A DNA stretch of 64,000 nt, taken from the NCBI RefSeq assembly GCF_001050235.1, contig NZ_DF967972.1, positions 618,450 through 682,449 on the forward strand, in the 5' to 3' direction. This DNA comes from Longilinea arvoryzae (GTDB taxonomy: Bacteria; Chloroflexota; Anaerolineae; Anaerolineales; Anaerolineaceae). Under the pieces are notes generated by a model. It was not told where the DNA came from. It did not search any database and was given only the letters and a program-made list of their open reading frames with translations. Of the stretch, positions 8,575 through 16,628 are shown piece after piece. How positions within the stretch are numbered: position 1 is the first letter of the stretch; every line of letters starts with the position of its first letter. The translations under genes and the position numbers were made by a program.

Positions 8575-9585
8575 CTACCTTTGTAATAATCGATCGGTGT
8601 CGCGGGCGATATCGATCACCCCGCCCGGCTCGAAACAACTGGTGAAAAAACCGAGTCCCCGCTCGCGGTCGTCCCGGCTGCCCTGGACGCCCAGGATTTG
8701 TTCGCAGAAGGCGGCGATGTCCTCGACGATGCGTTCGTAGCGATAATAGGCCAGGGCGGAAAGGTCGAGCTCCGCCGCGCCGTAGCCCCGGTAGAACAGG
8801 GCCTCCTCGCGCGGGCTGTTCCAGATGTGGCCGATGCCGCCGCCGATGAACATCAGGTCGCGTTCTTTGGGCGCCAGAATGGGAGCATCCCAGTCCACGA
8901 TATAGAATGCGCCATCCTCGGTCAGCAGCAGGTTGCCGGCGTGAAGATCGGCGTGGCAAAGGACGCGTTCCGGGGATTTGGATTGCAGCGCGCGGCCCAA
9001 TCGATCGGCCCGCTCGATCAACCGGCTGATTTCCGGGCGCTGATCCCGCATGAAAGCCGCCAGTCTGGTCGTCACGGGATCCGCGTACGCGCCGCGCTCG
9101 ACCTGCGCCTGATAATCGACCCGATCGCGCCAAAAGGAAGAATAATTTTCAACGCTGATCCGCCGGCGCAGGTCATCCGGTAAAGCCATTGCATGGATGG
9201 CGCGCAGCGCGGCGCCGAATTCCGGCCACTGCCGGTCAGACAGGGCCCGTTCGAAGCCGTCCCGGCCCGCGATGAAAGGATAGAGGATGCAGGTGTACGC
9301 GTCCAGATGAGCCCAAAGCTGGCCGGCGGTTGTTCTCGAGGGCGGGATGATCGGGCGGATGCCATGCTCATGCAACCGGCTGGGAACAAGCACCGAGGTT
9401 TCATCGAAGGTCCCAGCGCGCAGTTTCAGAAACCAGGGGACGACCTGATCGTCCAGGACGCGAAACACGGCCGTGTTGGCGTCCGCGCCCAGCGGAAGAA
9501 ATTCGAGGCTGGCGGCGCGCAAGCCGTAGGCCTCCCGCAGCATCGCAGCAATGCGTTCGTCTGGAAGGATTGGTTTTTCAAGCAT
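8575..9585 (-). CDS. APH-family phosphotransferase, spectinomycin-kinase-like
   Basis: A 336-residue kinase of the aminoglycoside phosphotransferase/choline kinase fold. The catalytic loop is CHADLHAGNLLL (the HxDxxxxN motif) and the metal-binding Asp lies in IVDWDAPILAPKERDLMF. The pattern PILAPKERDLMFIGGG resembles APH(9), the spectinomycin kinases. Such genes are common in environmental genomes and most have unknown small-molecule substrates, so resistance is not implied. TAGAAT ends 5 bases before the ATG on the minus strand, with no Shine-Dalgarno, so the mRNA may be leaderless. It is a single gene convergent with the chromate transporter genes. Confidence 0.85.
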   Translation of the reverse strand: MLEKPILPDERIAAMLREAYGLRAASLEFLPLGADANTAVFRVLDDQVVPWFLKLRAGTFDETSVLVPSRLHEHGIRPIIPPSRTTAGQLWAHLDAYTCILYPFIAGRDGFERALSDRQWPEFGAALRAIHAMALPDDLRRRISVENYSSFWRDRVDYQAQVERGAYADPVTTRLAAFMRDQRPEISRLIERADRLGRALQSKSPERVLCHADLHAGNLLLTEDGAFYIVDWDAPILAPKERDLMFIGGGIGHIWNSPREEALFYRGYGAAELDLSALAYYRYERIVEDIAAFCEQILGVQGSRDDRERGLGFFTSCFEPGGVIDIARDTDRLLQR

Positions 9586-9727
9586 CGAGAATTCTATGGA
9601 TCGGGGTAAACGGTGAAGTGATTCCGGTTCGAGATGTTGGGTTTCGTTCCGGCATTGGATCCATCAGGGCATTGATTCACACCACTCAACCCAACCTACC
9701 CAAGGCCGACGGCTAACCGCCATTCCC
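9586..9727. repeat. Dispersed GTTGGGTT repeat, copy A
   Basis: The spacer between the kinase and the PAP2 gene holds GATGTTGGGTTTCG at 9632-9645 and CAACCCAACCTACC at 9688-9701. These two inverted motifs also bound the element at 20651-20724. The arms are short (GTTGGGTT/AACCCAAC) and the middle is not conserved. Such GGTTGGGTT...AACCCAACC elements occur widely in bacterial intergenic DNA. Confidence 0.65.
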
Positions 9728-10183
9728 TCACCTCGGCGGCCAGACCACATACATCAACAGCGAGCAGGCCGCGCCCAGCAGAATTCCGGTAAACACCTGC
9801 AGCGGGGTATGGCCCAGGACCTCTTTGAGGCGTTTATCGGTGATGGGATGCCCGGCGAAAATTTCCTCGAACAGGCGGTTGATGCGGGCAGCCTGCATGC
9901 CGGCCTGCCGGCGCACCCCGGCGGCATCGTAGACCACGATCATGGTGATGGCTACGGCAAGGGCGAACAGCGGCGTGGAAAACCCATCGTAAAGTCCGAT
10001 CGCCAGCGTCGTACCGGTCATCAGCGCCGAATGCGAGCTGGGATTGCCGCCCGCGCTGAACCACAGACCCCAATTCCAGCGGCGTTTGATCGTGTATTCG
10101 ACGAAAGGTTTGAGCACCTGCGCCAGAAACCAGCCCAGCAGTCCGGTCCACAACACCTGATTGTCAAGAATATTGCCGTTCAT
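9728..10183 (-). CDS. Divergent PAP2 family protein (DUF212)
   Basis: A 151-residue integral membrane protein of the divergent PAP2 group (YuiD-like). The signature SAGGNPSSHSALMTG is near residues 42-56, with a conserved VVYDAAGVRRQAG segment in the middle and a C-terminal HTPLQVFTGILLG. Related acidPPc/PAP2 enzymes dephosphorylate lipid phosphates; the divergent group is not well characterised. The start codon follows the xseB stop by a single base, so it belongs to the xseA-xseB transcript. Confidence 0.9.
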   Translation of the reverse strand: MNGNILDNQVLWTGLLGWFLAQVLKPFVEYTIKRRWNWGLWFSAGGNPSSHSALMTGTTLAIGLYDGFSTPLFALAVAITMIVVYDAAGVRRQAGMQAARINRLFEEIFAGHPITDKRLKEVLGHTPLQVFTGILLGAACSLLMYVVWPPR

Positions 10184-10184
10184 A

Positions 10185-10433
10185 TCAGCCTTCAGAAGCG
10201 TCTTCGTCGGGTAAATCGGGCAAATGGACGTTCACCTGCTGGACACGCAATTCAGCGCTGTCGAGCAGGTCGGCGCAGCGTTTGGCCAGCAACTGGCCGC
10301 GCTCGAACAGGGCCAGCGATTCTTCCAGCGCCTGCTGGCTGTTTTCCAGCGCAGCCACGATGGTTTCCAGTTCGGCAAAGGCTTCTTCATAGTTCAATTC
10401 ATCAACCGGCTTGGCTGTTGCAGTCATGATCAT
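10185..10433 (-). CDS. xseB: Exodeoxyribonuclease VII small subunit
   Basis: An 82-residue protein with the XseB core NYEEAFAELETIVAALENSQQALEES broken only by expected variation, ending in an acidic tail. It forms the small subunit of exonuclease VII, which degrades single-stranded DNA from both ends together with XseA. The ATG overlaps the xseA stop codon by 4 bases (ATGA). A second Met two codons later is a possible start, but the overlap favours the first. Confidence 0.93.
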   Translation of the reverse strand: MIMTATAKPVDELNYEEAFAELETIVAALENSQQALEESLALFERGQLLAKRCADLLDSAELRVQQVNVHLPDLPDEDASEG

Positions 10434-11674
10434 TCTCCAGGGTCGAAATTTGCGGGTGAATCGGGGGATAACGTCTCGACGCGCGCGCCGAACGAACCGT
10501 TGGCCAGGCGAACCTGCACATCCGTGCCCGGGGTAAGCTGGGCGACGCTGCGCACGATTTCACCAGCGCGGCTGACAACGGCGAAGCCACGCCTCAGCAC
10601 GGCCAGCGGATTCAGCGCCAGCAGGCGCGAACGCGCGCTGTCGGTCATGACGCGGCGCAGGGCCAGGTTGTGCAGCATGTTGCGCTGCAGGCGTTCGCCA
10701 AGCGCATCCAGCCGCTGGCGGTCGTTGCTCACCCGCCAGCGCGGCGAATTGCGTTCCAACAGGCCGAGGGTTTCGTTGAGCGCGCGGTAGCGCAACGAGA
10801 CGCCTTCCAGAAATGCAGAATCGAGCTGGCGAAGCGTCCGGTTCAATTCGACCGTCAGGTCAGCCTTGTCGGGGGTGGCCAATACGGCCGCTCCGGTGGG
10901 GGTGGGTGCGCGCAGATCGGCGGCGAAATCGGACAGGGTGAAATCCGTCTCGTGGCCCACGCCGGTGACGACCGGCGCGGCCGACTCCACGACACTTCGC
11001 ACCACGCGTTCATCATTGAAAGCCCACAGGTCCTCCAACGAACCGCCGCCGCGCGCCAGCAGAATCACATCCACGCCGCTGCGATTGAGCGCACCCAGAG
11101 CAGCGACGATTTCCAGCGGAGCGTCATCGCCCTGGACGGCGCAGGGCGCCAGAAGCACCTCGGCCAGGGGATAACGGCGCCGTAAAGTATTAAGCATATC
11201 CTGCAGTGCAGCGCCGGTGGCCGATGTGGCAATGCCGATGCGCTGCGGGCGAGCCGGCAGGGGACGTTTGCGTTCCGGGTCGAACAGACCCTCGGCCTCC
11301 AGGCGCGCCTTGAGGCGCATGAACTCCTGATAGAGCATGCCCTCGCCGGCCAGACGGGCGGCATCGACATAAAGCTGGTAGGCGCCGTCCCGTTCGTACA
11401 GGCTGATGTAGCCGTGGGCTTCGATGGCCATGCCATTTTGCAGCGGCAGGCGCAGGCGAAGCGCATTGGTACGCCAGATGACGCATTTCAACGCGGCGGC
11501 CTCATCCTTGAGCGTGAAATAGATATGCCCGGACGAGGGCCGCGAGATATTGGAAATCTCGCCCTGCACCCACACATCGCGCAGCACATCGTCGCTTTCG
11601 AGAAGCTGGCGAAGGTAGCGGGTCAGGTCGGTTACGGAAAGGGAATGGGAAGCGAAGAGCGGCATTTGCTCCAT
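10430..11674 (-). CDS. xseA: Exodeoxyribonuclease VII large subunit
   Basis: A 414-residue protein with the N-terminal OB-fold (VWVQGEISNISRPSSGHIYF) and the catalytic domain containing VILLARGGGSLEDLWAFNDE and PVVTGVGHETDFTLSDFAAD. It forms exonuclease VII with XseB and processes single-stranded DNA in repair and recombination. The open frame extends to 11791, but the ATG at 11674 (MEQMPLF) gives the family-typical N-terminus. The ribosome-binding site there is weak. It is the first gene of an xseA-xseB-PAP2 transcript and diverges from the HIT gene. Confidence 0.94.
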   Translation of the reverse strand: MEQMPLFASHSLSVTDLTRYLRQLLESDDVLRDVWVQGEISNISRPSSGHIYFTLKDEAAALKCVIWRTNALRLRLPLQNGMAIEAHGYISLYERDGAYQLYVDAARLAGEGMLYQEFMRLKARLEAEGLFDPERKRPLPARPQRIGIATSATGAALQDMLNTLRRRYPLAEVLLAPCAVQGDDAPLEIVAALGALNRSGVDVILLARGGGSLEDLWAFNDERVVRSVVESAAPVVTGVGHETDFTLSDFAADLRAPTPTGAAVLATPDKADLTVELNRTLRQLDSAFLEGVSLRYRALNETLGLLERNSPRWRVSNDRQRLDALGERLQRNMLHNLALRRVMTDSARSRLLALNPLAVLRRGFAVVSRAGEIVRSVAQLTPGTDVQVRLANGSFGARVETLSPDSPANFDPGE

Positions 11675-11842
11675 GTGAATTAGGATACCCGCTTTCAGGA
11701 AGAAGGTCAACCGTGAAGAAATGATAAAAGAGTAAAGTCTAGAGGCAAGCGTTGATGAGGGATGAGTGATGAGGAAGAAATCGCATGCCAATCGGGTTTC
11801 TTCTCCCCAGAACTCAGAACACAGAACTCGAAACTTCTTCGT

Positions 11843-11871
11843 TTGCAGATTCTTCCTGCCTGCATTACAAT
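11843..11871 (+). promoter_or_regulatory. Promoter of the HIT gene
   Basis: TTGCAG (11843-11848), a 17-base spacer and TACAAT (11866-11871), about 70 bases before the ATG at 11944. The preceding 90 bases of the gap are a copy of the purine-rich/CAGAACTCAGAAC intergenic repeat family. Confidence 0.45.
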
Positions 11872-11943
11872 TGCACGCACATGCGGCGCCGGGGGAGCGG
11901 GGACATCAGACGCGCCGTAAATTTCTCCTACAGGTGGTGAGGC

Positions 11944-12453
11944 ATGGACCATTTATGGTCGCCCTGGCGGATGAAATACATCCAAAAGCAGGATCCCGTT
12001 CCAGGCTGCGTTTTTTGCACGGCGATGGAAATGCCCGATAACCCAGCGAATCTGATTCTGGCGCGCGGCGAACAGGCATTTGTCATCTTGAATCGTTTTC
12101 CCTATACCAGCGGGCACCTGATGGTGGTGCCTTACGAACATAAATCGACCTTCGAGCTGCTCAAGCCATCCGTCCGCGCCGAGATCATGGAGTTGATCAC
12201 GTGCGCCATGGGCGTGCTGCGCAGAGTGTATAACCCAGAAGGTTTCAACGTGGGCGCCAATATCGGCGCGGCGGCCGGGGCGGGCGTGGCCGAACACGTC
12301 CATTTTCACATCGTGCCGCGCTGGGACGGCGACAGCAATTTCATGTCCACGCTGGCCCAAACCCGCGTGCTGCCCGAATCGCTGGAAGACACCTACCTGC
12401 GGCTGCATGAAGCCTGGTACGGCGAGGAGGATGCCGGAACCGGCGAATCGTAA
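11944..12453 (+). CDS. HIT family hydrolase/phosphorylase
   Basis: A 169-residue histidine triad protein. The zinc-ligand pair is in CVFC (22-25), the substrate loop is near [18 protein letters not shown] (50-67), and the triad H118-x-H120-x-H122 lies in [11 protein letters not shown]. The length and the N-terminal WSPWRMKYI segment match the bacterial Ap4A-phosphorylase-like HIT group, so it probably acts on dinucleoside polyphosphates or nucleoside phosphoramidates. An AGGTGGTGAGG stretch precedes the ATG. Confidence 0.92.
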   Translation: MDHLWSPWRMKYIQKQDPVPGCVFCTAMEMPDNPANLILARGEQAFVILNRFPYTSGHLMVVPYEHKSTFELLKPSVRAEIMELITCAMGVLRRVYNPEGFNVGANIGAAAGAGVAEHVHFHIVPRWDGDSNFMSTLAQTRVLPESLEDTYLRLHEAWYGEEDAGTGES

Positions 12454-12650
12454 AAAGGCCGTGTTTCGCCGGGAATATACATTCTCTTTGAATTATTCTT
12501 TACAATCCCCTGTTCGATTCTGAAAGAAATATCCTGAAAGTAATGAAATAATGACCACCGCGAGGGATACCCGATCGCCCGCGGCTTTTATCGCGCGGTT
12601 CAAATTATCTGCGGTCTACCTCAGCCCATCGAAACCCTTTTGCCTGAGCC

Positions 12651-13781
12651 TTAGGGCTCCAGCATGGGAGATGGCATGGGCGTCAAAAAGAGTTGCCCGG
12701 GATCGTCCGGCGTGGCGGTGGAATCCGGCGGCCGGGTTTTCTCGCGCGGATCCTCGCCGGATGGACGGGTTTCATTCGTTCCGGGCTCCGGATTGCCGCC
12801 CGACTCATCCCCGCGCGTGGGTCCGGGCGATATCTTCGCGCCGGGGGTCTTCTCCTGCCTTTCGCTCTCGCTGGAGGGTGCTGGCAAAGTCCGATCCGGT
12901 AATTTTCCACCCCGGCCATCGTTCAGGCGCATCGACAGCGCCAGGAAATCGTCCACTGAAGGCCGGATGGCGGTAATTCGAACTTTTTGGCCCGCTGCCG
13001 GCGGCCGGTCGACCTGGGTTTGGTCTGTAATCGACACCCAGATACCGCTGACCGCCCAGCGCTCTCCCTCATGGTCGGCCAACACACCCCTGAGATCAAA
13101 GAAACGCAATTGCAGCGCATTCACCTGCACCTGCCCATCCGATTGCACCTGGCCATGGACTTCGATATACGATCCCGCCAATTTCTGAGCAACCCCGCGC
13201 TGCTCCGCATCGAGTTGCAGCGGAATGCCGCCCACCACCCAGGGCTGGTCGCCCCCGCCGGAAAGGAAACCGGCAAAATTGACCGGCTGCCCGCTGCCCA
13301 GTTCCACCAGCCGGACGGCTTCGTCGACCCGGCGCTGGTCGAATGTCTCTTCCAACAGCAATTTGCCGGCCGGATCGGACGACGCAAAGGCAAGTTGTGC
13401 CTGTTCGAGGGCAAGCTTCATGGGATATAGCGTCTGTCCGGGCAGGGCCGAGGCTGAACGCAGACCGGTGAAGAATACAGCGCCGGCCACGATTGCCAAA
13501 ATCACCGCCAGATTGAGCGCCAAATGAAGGCGCTGGAAAGAAGCAGACGTCCGTATCGCCCGAGCATCGGCTGCGCGTAAAAAACAGGCCCGGCTGCGCG
13601 CCACGGCCGCACGCGGCACGGTTCGCTGATCGGACTGGCGCAGCCAGCGGGCTGTTTCCAGCAGCGGAGCCAGTTCGGCGGAGAATTCACCGCATTCCGC
13701 CAACACCTGGTCCATGGGCTCGCCAGCCTGCAGCTTGCTCAAGGCCTCATTCAAAACCAGGTTCACATCCGGCTGCTTCAT
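12651..13781 (-). CDS. DUF5667-domain membrane protein, putative anti-sigma partner
   Basis: A 376-residue protein. Residues 1-80 are cytoplasmic and helical. A single membrane segment lies near 85-110 (LNLAVILAIVAGAVFF), and an outer DUF5667-like region follows (about 115-165, SALPGQTLYPMKLALEQAQLAF). A beta-rich DUF5666-like part (about 190-285) precedes a Pro/Ser/Glu-rich tail. The second in-frame ATG (13781) is chosen because it overlaps the sigma stop as ATGA and has GAGG 9 bases upstream. Placement directly after an ECF-type sigma gene suggests control of that factor. DUF5667 proteins next to ECF factors are common in Chloroflexota, but the mechanism has not been shown. Confidence 0.85.
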   Translation of the reverse strand: MKQPDVNLVLNEALSKLQAGEPMDQVLAECGEFSAELAPLLETARWLRQSDQRTVPRAAVARSRACFLRAADARAIRTSASFQRLHLALNLAVILAIVAGAVFFTGLRSASALPGQTLYPMKLALEQAQLAFASSDPAGKLLLEETFDQRRVDEAVRLVELGSGQPVNFAGFLSGGGDQPWVVGGIPLQLDAEQRGVAQKLAGSYIEVHGQVQSDGQVQVNALQLRFFDLRGVLADHEGERWAVSGIWVSITDQTQVDRPPAAGQKVRITAIRPSVDDFLALSMRLNDGRGGKLPDRTLPAPSSESERQEKTPGAKISPGPTRGDESGGNPEPGTNETRPSGEDPREKTRPPDSTATPDDPGQLFLTPMPSPMLEP

Positions 13782-14323
13782 AGCCATTTGCCTCTTTCAT
13801 CCATCGCCCGCCGCAGGGACGCCAGGGCGCGAAACTGCAACACTTTGACCGCATTCACCGATTTGCCCAGAATCTGGGCGGTTTCTTCCAACGATAACTC
13901 CTGAGAAAATCGCAGCGCCAGTACATTTTGCTGATCCTCAGTCAGTTTCCATAACGCCTGCCGTAATGCCTGGTGATCCTGGCTCTGTTCGGCGGCCTGT
14001 TCGGGCGATTCCCCGCCGGACAGGTCTTCGTGATGGTCCAGATCCGTTTCCGGACGCTGGTACTGGCGCCGGTAGTGATCGCTGACCAGGTGAGATGCCG
14101 TGCCAATCAACCAGGCGCGCAGGTTCTGGATGGAACTCGAGCGCTGGTGGATTCGATCCAACAGGCGCACGAACGTCTCGGAAGTGATATCCTCACACGC
14201 CTGTGAATCCTCCAGCCGGTAGCTGACGTAGCGGTAGACCAGCGGATAGAGCTGATCGTGCAAAGCCGCCAGGGATTGCATATCCCGTTTTTTTGCGCGC
14301 GCTAGAAGGTGCTCAAGCGTCAT
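13778..14323 (-). CDS. RNA polymerase sigma factor, ECF type
   Basis: A 181-residue sigma-70 family protein. Region 2 spans about 20-85 (LVYRYVSYRLEDSQACEDITSETF broken into its usual DAEDLVQETF-like block). An acidic linker follows, and region 4 occupies about 115-175 with an HTH ending LSLEETAQILGKSVNAVKVL. There is no region 3, as expected for the ECF group. It is translated just ahead of the DUF5667 gene with a 4-base overlap and follows the DUF5666 lipoprotein gene. No clear Shine-Dalgarno is seen. It probably directs a cell-envelope stress regulon including the neighbouring lipoprotein, but that is inference. Confidence 0.92.
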   Translation of the reverse strand: MTLEHLLARAKKRDMQSLAALHDQLYPLVYRYVSYRLEDSQACEDITSETFVRLLDRIHQRSSSIQNLRAWLIGTASHLVSDHYRRQYQRPETDLDHHEDLSGGESPEQAAEQSQDHQALRQALWKLTEDQQNVLALRFSQELSLEETAQILGKSVNAVKVLQFRALASLRRAMDERGKWL

Positions 14324-14450
14324 GACCGTTGCTACTTTTGCGTTTACTTTCCCAGTCAGACAAAGTGAATCTGTTTTATTTGGATATTGTCGACCGTTTG
14401 AGTATACCTTAAGTCGGGCTGTCCCTCAACCACCGGCTGGTTGTTTACTG

Positions 14451-14487
14451 CCTTGCGGAGGGCGGTAGAATCCCGTCCTCCGCAAGG
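14451..14487. repeat. 15-bp inverted repeat in the DUF5666-sigma spacer
   Basis: CCTTGCGGAGGGCGG is followed after 7 bases by CCGTCCTCCGCAAGG, a stem of 15 pairs including one G-T. On the minus strand it lies between the lipoprotein gene stop and the sigma gene, so it could be a transcription terminator or an mRNA-stabilising hairpin. A uridine run is missing on either side, which weakens the terminator reading. Confidence 0.7.
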
Positions 14488-14555
14488 CCTTCATTGGTAA
14501 TGTGCAAACCCTGCGCCGGCCGAAAGGTCAAATTTCGGGCCGCGCAAGAGAGTGG

Positions 14556-16223
14556 CTAATGCCGTCCGCCATTGGAAAAGCCGTCCTCACCGTTGTCAGG
14601 ATGTTGGCCGGCGCGGTCATTATTGGAATTGTTTCCATTATTACCGCCAGCGCCGGAATTTCCATGGCCACGCTCGCCCGGTTCGGGGGTCGCGGTGCCG
14701 GGACCAACGTTCCGGCCATCATGACCGACATCCATCAACAGTTTGATCTCATGAGCGGTCAATGTGCCGCCTGAATCGAAGACTTTCACCTGAACGAAGT
14801 CACCCACCTGCGGGGAGAACTTGATCACGGTATCCGAGGTCACGGCGACCGAAACGCCGGAGACGACCCACAGGTTGTCGCTGATCGATTCGACAATGCC
14901 GTTGAACCTGGATTCACCGACCATGGGGCTGTTATCGTTCTTGGACTTGATCTGGTTGGCCGTGATGACGCCGTTGACGTCCAGGGCCTCGACCATCACA
15001 TAATCGCCCACCTGCGGCGAACCCTTGATCATGGTATCCGGGGTGATGGCCACCGTCTGGCCGGAAATCACCCACATGTCTGCGCTGATCGACTGGACAA
15101 CGCCGCTGAACTTGATCCGGTTTCCACCCGGAACGCCGCCGTGTCCGCCCCCTTCCCCGGTCTCGACGGCTTTGATCTCACTGGCCAGCATCGTACCGTC
15201 TGGCTGAATGGTGCCTTCGGCCATCGCCATATCACCGACCGCCAAACCGCTGGCGATCTGAGTGGTGGCGTCCGTCTGAATGTTGAACCCACCGATCACC
15301 CACAGCGTATCGGTGATGGATTCGACGACGCCCTTGACCTCGAACTTAACGACGCCGACTTCAGGATTCTCAGCCAACCGGACTTCGAGCGCCGTCAGGC
15401 TGCCATCGGATGCGCGCAAGCCATCCACGGTGACGATATCGCCCACCTGAGGATTGTCTTTGATCTCGGTCTCAGGGGTAATGGCGAAGGTCAGGCCGTC
15501 CACCTTCAGCGAGGCGCTGTCCATGGCAAGCAACTCGCCGGTTACCTCGATCTTCGCCTCACCCGAAGGGATTGGCGTCGGGGTTACCGTGGGAGTTACG
15601 GTTTCGGTGGGGGTTACCGTCACCGTCGGAGTGGCCGTGGGGGTAGGGGTTTCTTCCACGAAGAGCTCGATGCTCAACGCCTGGAGTTTGCCGTCCACCA
15701 CCACACCGTTCACTTCCACCATGTCGCCCACCAGAATGCCAGCCTCGATCTGAGTACCGGTATCCACCAGTACGGTCTGATCGCCGATTTGCCAACTGGT
15801 ATCACCGATGGAAACGACCGTATCGTGGAAATTAAAGGTCACCACGCTCGCCGGCAGGTCCAGACTTTCAGACCGCTGGACATCCACCGCATAGCGGGTC
15901 GCGTCCGGCAACGCCAGCGCGCGTACGCGTACCGGCGTGCCAACGGTCAGGTTCCGGGCCAGACTGGTCTGGTCGTCCACCCGGAAGGCGATGTCCGCCA
16001 CCTGCAGGCTGGAATCGGAAATCGCCTGCACGTTTCCGGTAAAGAAAATTTGACCAAGCTGCGGCAGGGCCGCAATGGAAACGCCCGCCAGGGCGTTTAC
16101 GGCTGAGGCGCTGGATGATGAAGCGCCGGGAGCAGCCACACCCGCGCATGCACTGAGCAGCAGCGCGGAGAGCACCACGATAAAACGCAGTGAGTTGGCT
16201 GCCGATAAGATCTTCTTATTCAT
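14556..16223 (-). CDS. Lipoprotein with six DUF5666-type repeats
   Basis: A 555-residue secreted lipoprotein. The signal peptide ends in the lipobox LSAC. Six beta-rich repeats follow, each with a G-x-V-x-S-I, W-V-I, T-x-I and P-Q-V-G-D-x-V pattern. A Thr/Pro linker separates repeats two and three. The C-terminus is Gly/Asn-rich. The start is set by AAAGGAGGAACGTG just before the ATG at 16223; the longer frame to 16283 lacks this. DUF5666 is a beta-barrel domain with no known biochemical function. Position upstream of the ECF sigma and DUF5667 genes in the same direction suggests it is a regulon member or surface sensor. Confidence 0.88.
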   Translation of the reverse strand: MNKKILSAANSLRFIVVLSALLLSACAGVAAPGASSSSASAVNALAGVSIAALPQLGQIFFTGNVQAISDSSLQVADIAFRVDDQTSLARNLTVGTPVRVRALALPDATRYAVDVQRSESLDLPASVVTFNFHDTVVSIGDTSWQIGDQTVLVDTGTQIEAGILVGDMVEVNGVVVDGKLQALSIELFVEETPTPTATPTVTVTPTETVTPTVTPTPIPSGEAKIEVTGELLAMDSASLKVDGLTFAITPETEIKDNPQVGDIVTVDGLRASDGSLTALEVRLAENPEVGVVKFEVKGVVESITDTLWVIGGFNIQTDATTQIASGLAVGDMAMAEGTIQPDGTMLASEIKAVETGEGGGHGGVPGGNRIKFSGVVQSISADMWVISGQTVAITPDTMIKGSPQVGDYVMVEALDVNGVITANQIKSKNDNSPMVGESRFNGIVESISDNLWVVSGVSVAVTSDTVIKFSPQVGDFVQVKVFDSGGTLTAHEIKLLMDVGHDGRNVGPGTATPEPGERGHGNSGAGGNNGNNSNNDRAGQHPDNGEDGFSNGGRH

Positions 16224-16447
16224 CACGTTCCTCCTTTGGTTCGATTTGCTGAGTACAGATAAAAGGCTTACGCCTATTTCCATAGTCGCAGGATGGCTGA
16301 AAAAGTTACGGGGAGAAATGGGGCCTGGATGACGAAGGCCAGACCCGCCGATTCAGGATTCTTCGAATCGCGAAGAATGCAATTGTGAAGGGCCTGGAGG
16401 ATGATTTCTCATCCATGCCGAATTTACAACGAATCCTGTCTTTTCCC

Positions 16448-16475
16448 TTGACAACCGGCCGCTTTTGCCTATAAT
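16448..16475 (+). promoter_or_regulatory. Promoter of the pyrimidine cluster
   Basis: TTGACA (16448-16453), a 16-base spacer and TATAAT (16470-16475): both boxes match consensus. Transcription should start near 16482, about 140 bases before pyrC. Confidence 0.85.
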
Positions 16476-16484
16476 CCATCCGAC

Positions 16485-16628
16485 ATGTACGAACAAACGT
16501 GTGTGACCCCTCCATCGAAAATTCAGCCTACGCCCCGGGTTTCTGGGGCGTTTCTTTTCCCCGCTTTTCACCACCCCGAGAATCTTCTCGGGGTGTTTTT
16601 TTACCCCGTGGAGGTGAAGCCATGTTGA
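16485..16628 (+). CDS. Possible leader peptide ahead of pyrC
   Basis: A 47-codon open frame starts at an ATG within about 3 bases of the predicted transcript start. It runs through both leader hairpins and stops at TGA (16626-16628), overlapping the pyrC start codon. The arrangement resembles the E. coli pyrBI leader, where a ribosome on the leader peptide controls a terminator. Against it, a second frame is also open across this GC-rich region and the ORF has no Shine-Dalgarno, so translation is uncertain. The peptide begins MYEQTCVTPPSK and has no known homologue. Confidence 0.35.
   Translation: MYEQTCVTPPSKIQPTPRVSGAFLFPAFHHPENLLGVFFYPVEVKPC
16530..16602 (+). terminator. Tandem hairpins and intrinsic terminator in the pyrC leader (putative attenuator)
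   Basis: A first hairpin, ACGCCCC/GGGGCGT (16530-16551), is followed by a U-rich tract. A second, CACCCCGAGA/TCTCGGGGTG (16572-16595), is followed by seven Ts (16596-16602), a strong intrinsic terminator. It ends 19 bases before the pyrC ATG and no other plus-strand gene precedes it, so it most likely attenuates the pyr cluster. Confidence 0.85.

Noticed and set aside
16499-16621. N-terminal extension of pyrC to 16499
   Set aside because: It would run across the terminator hairpins, and the GGAGGTGA site supports the start at 16622.
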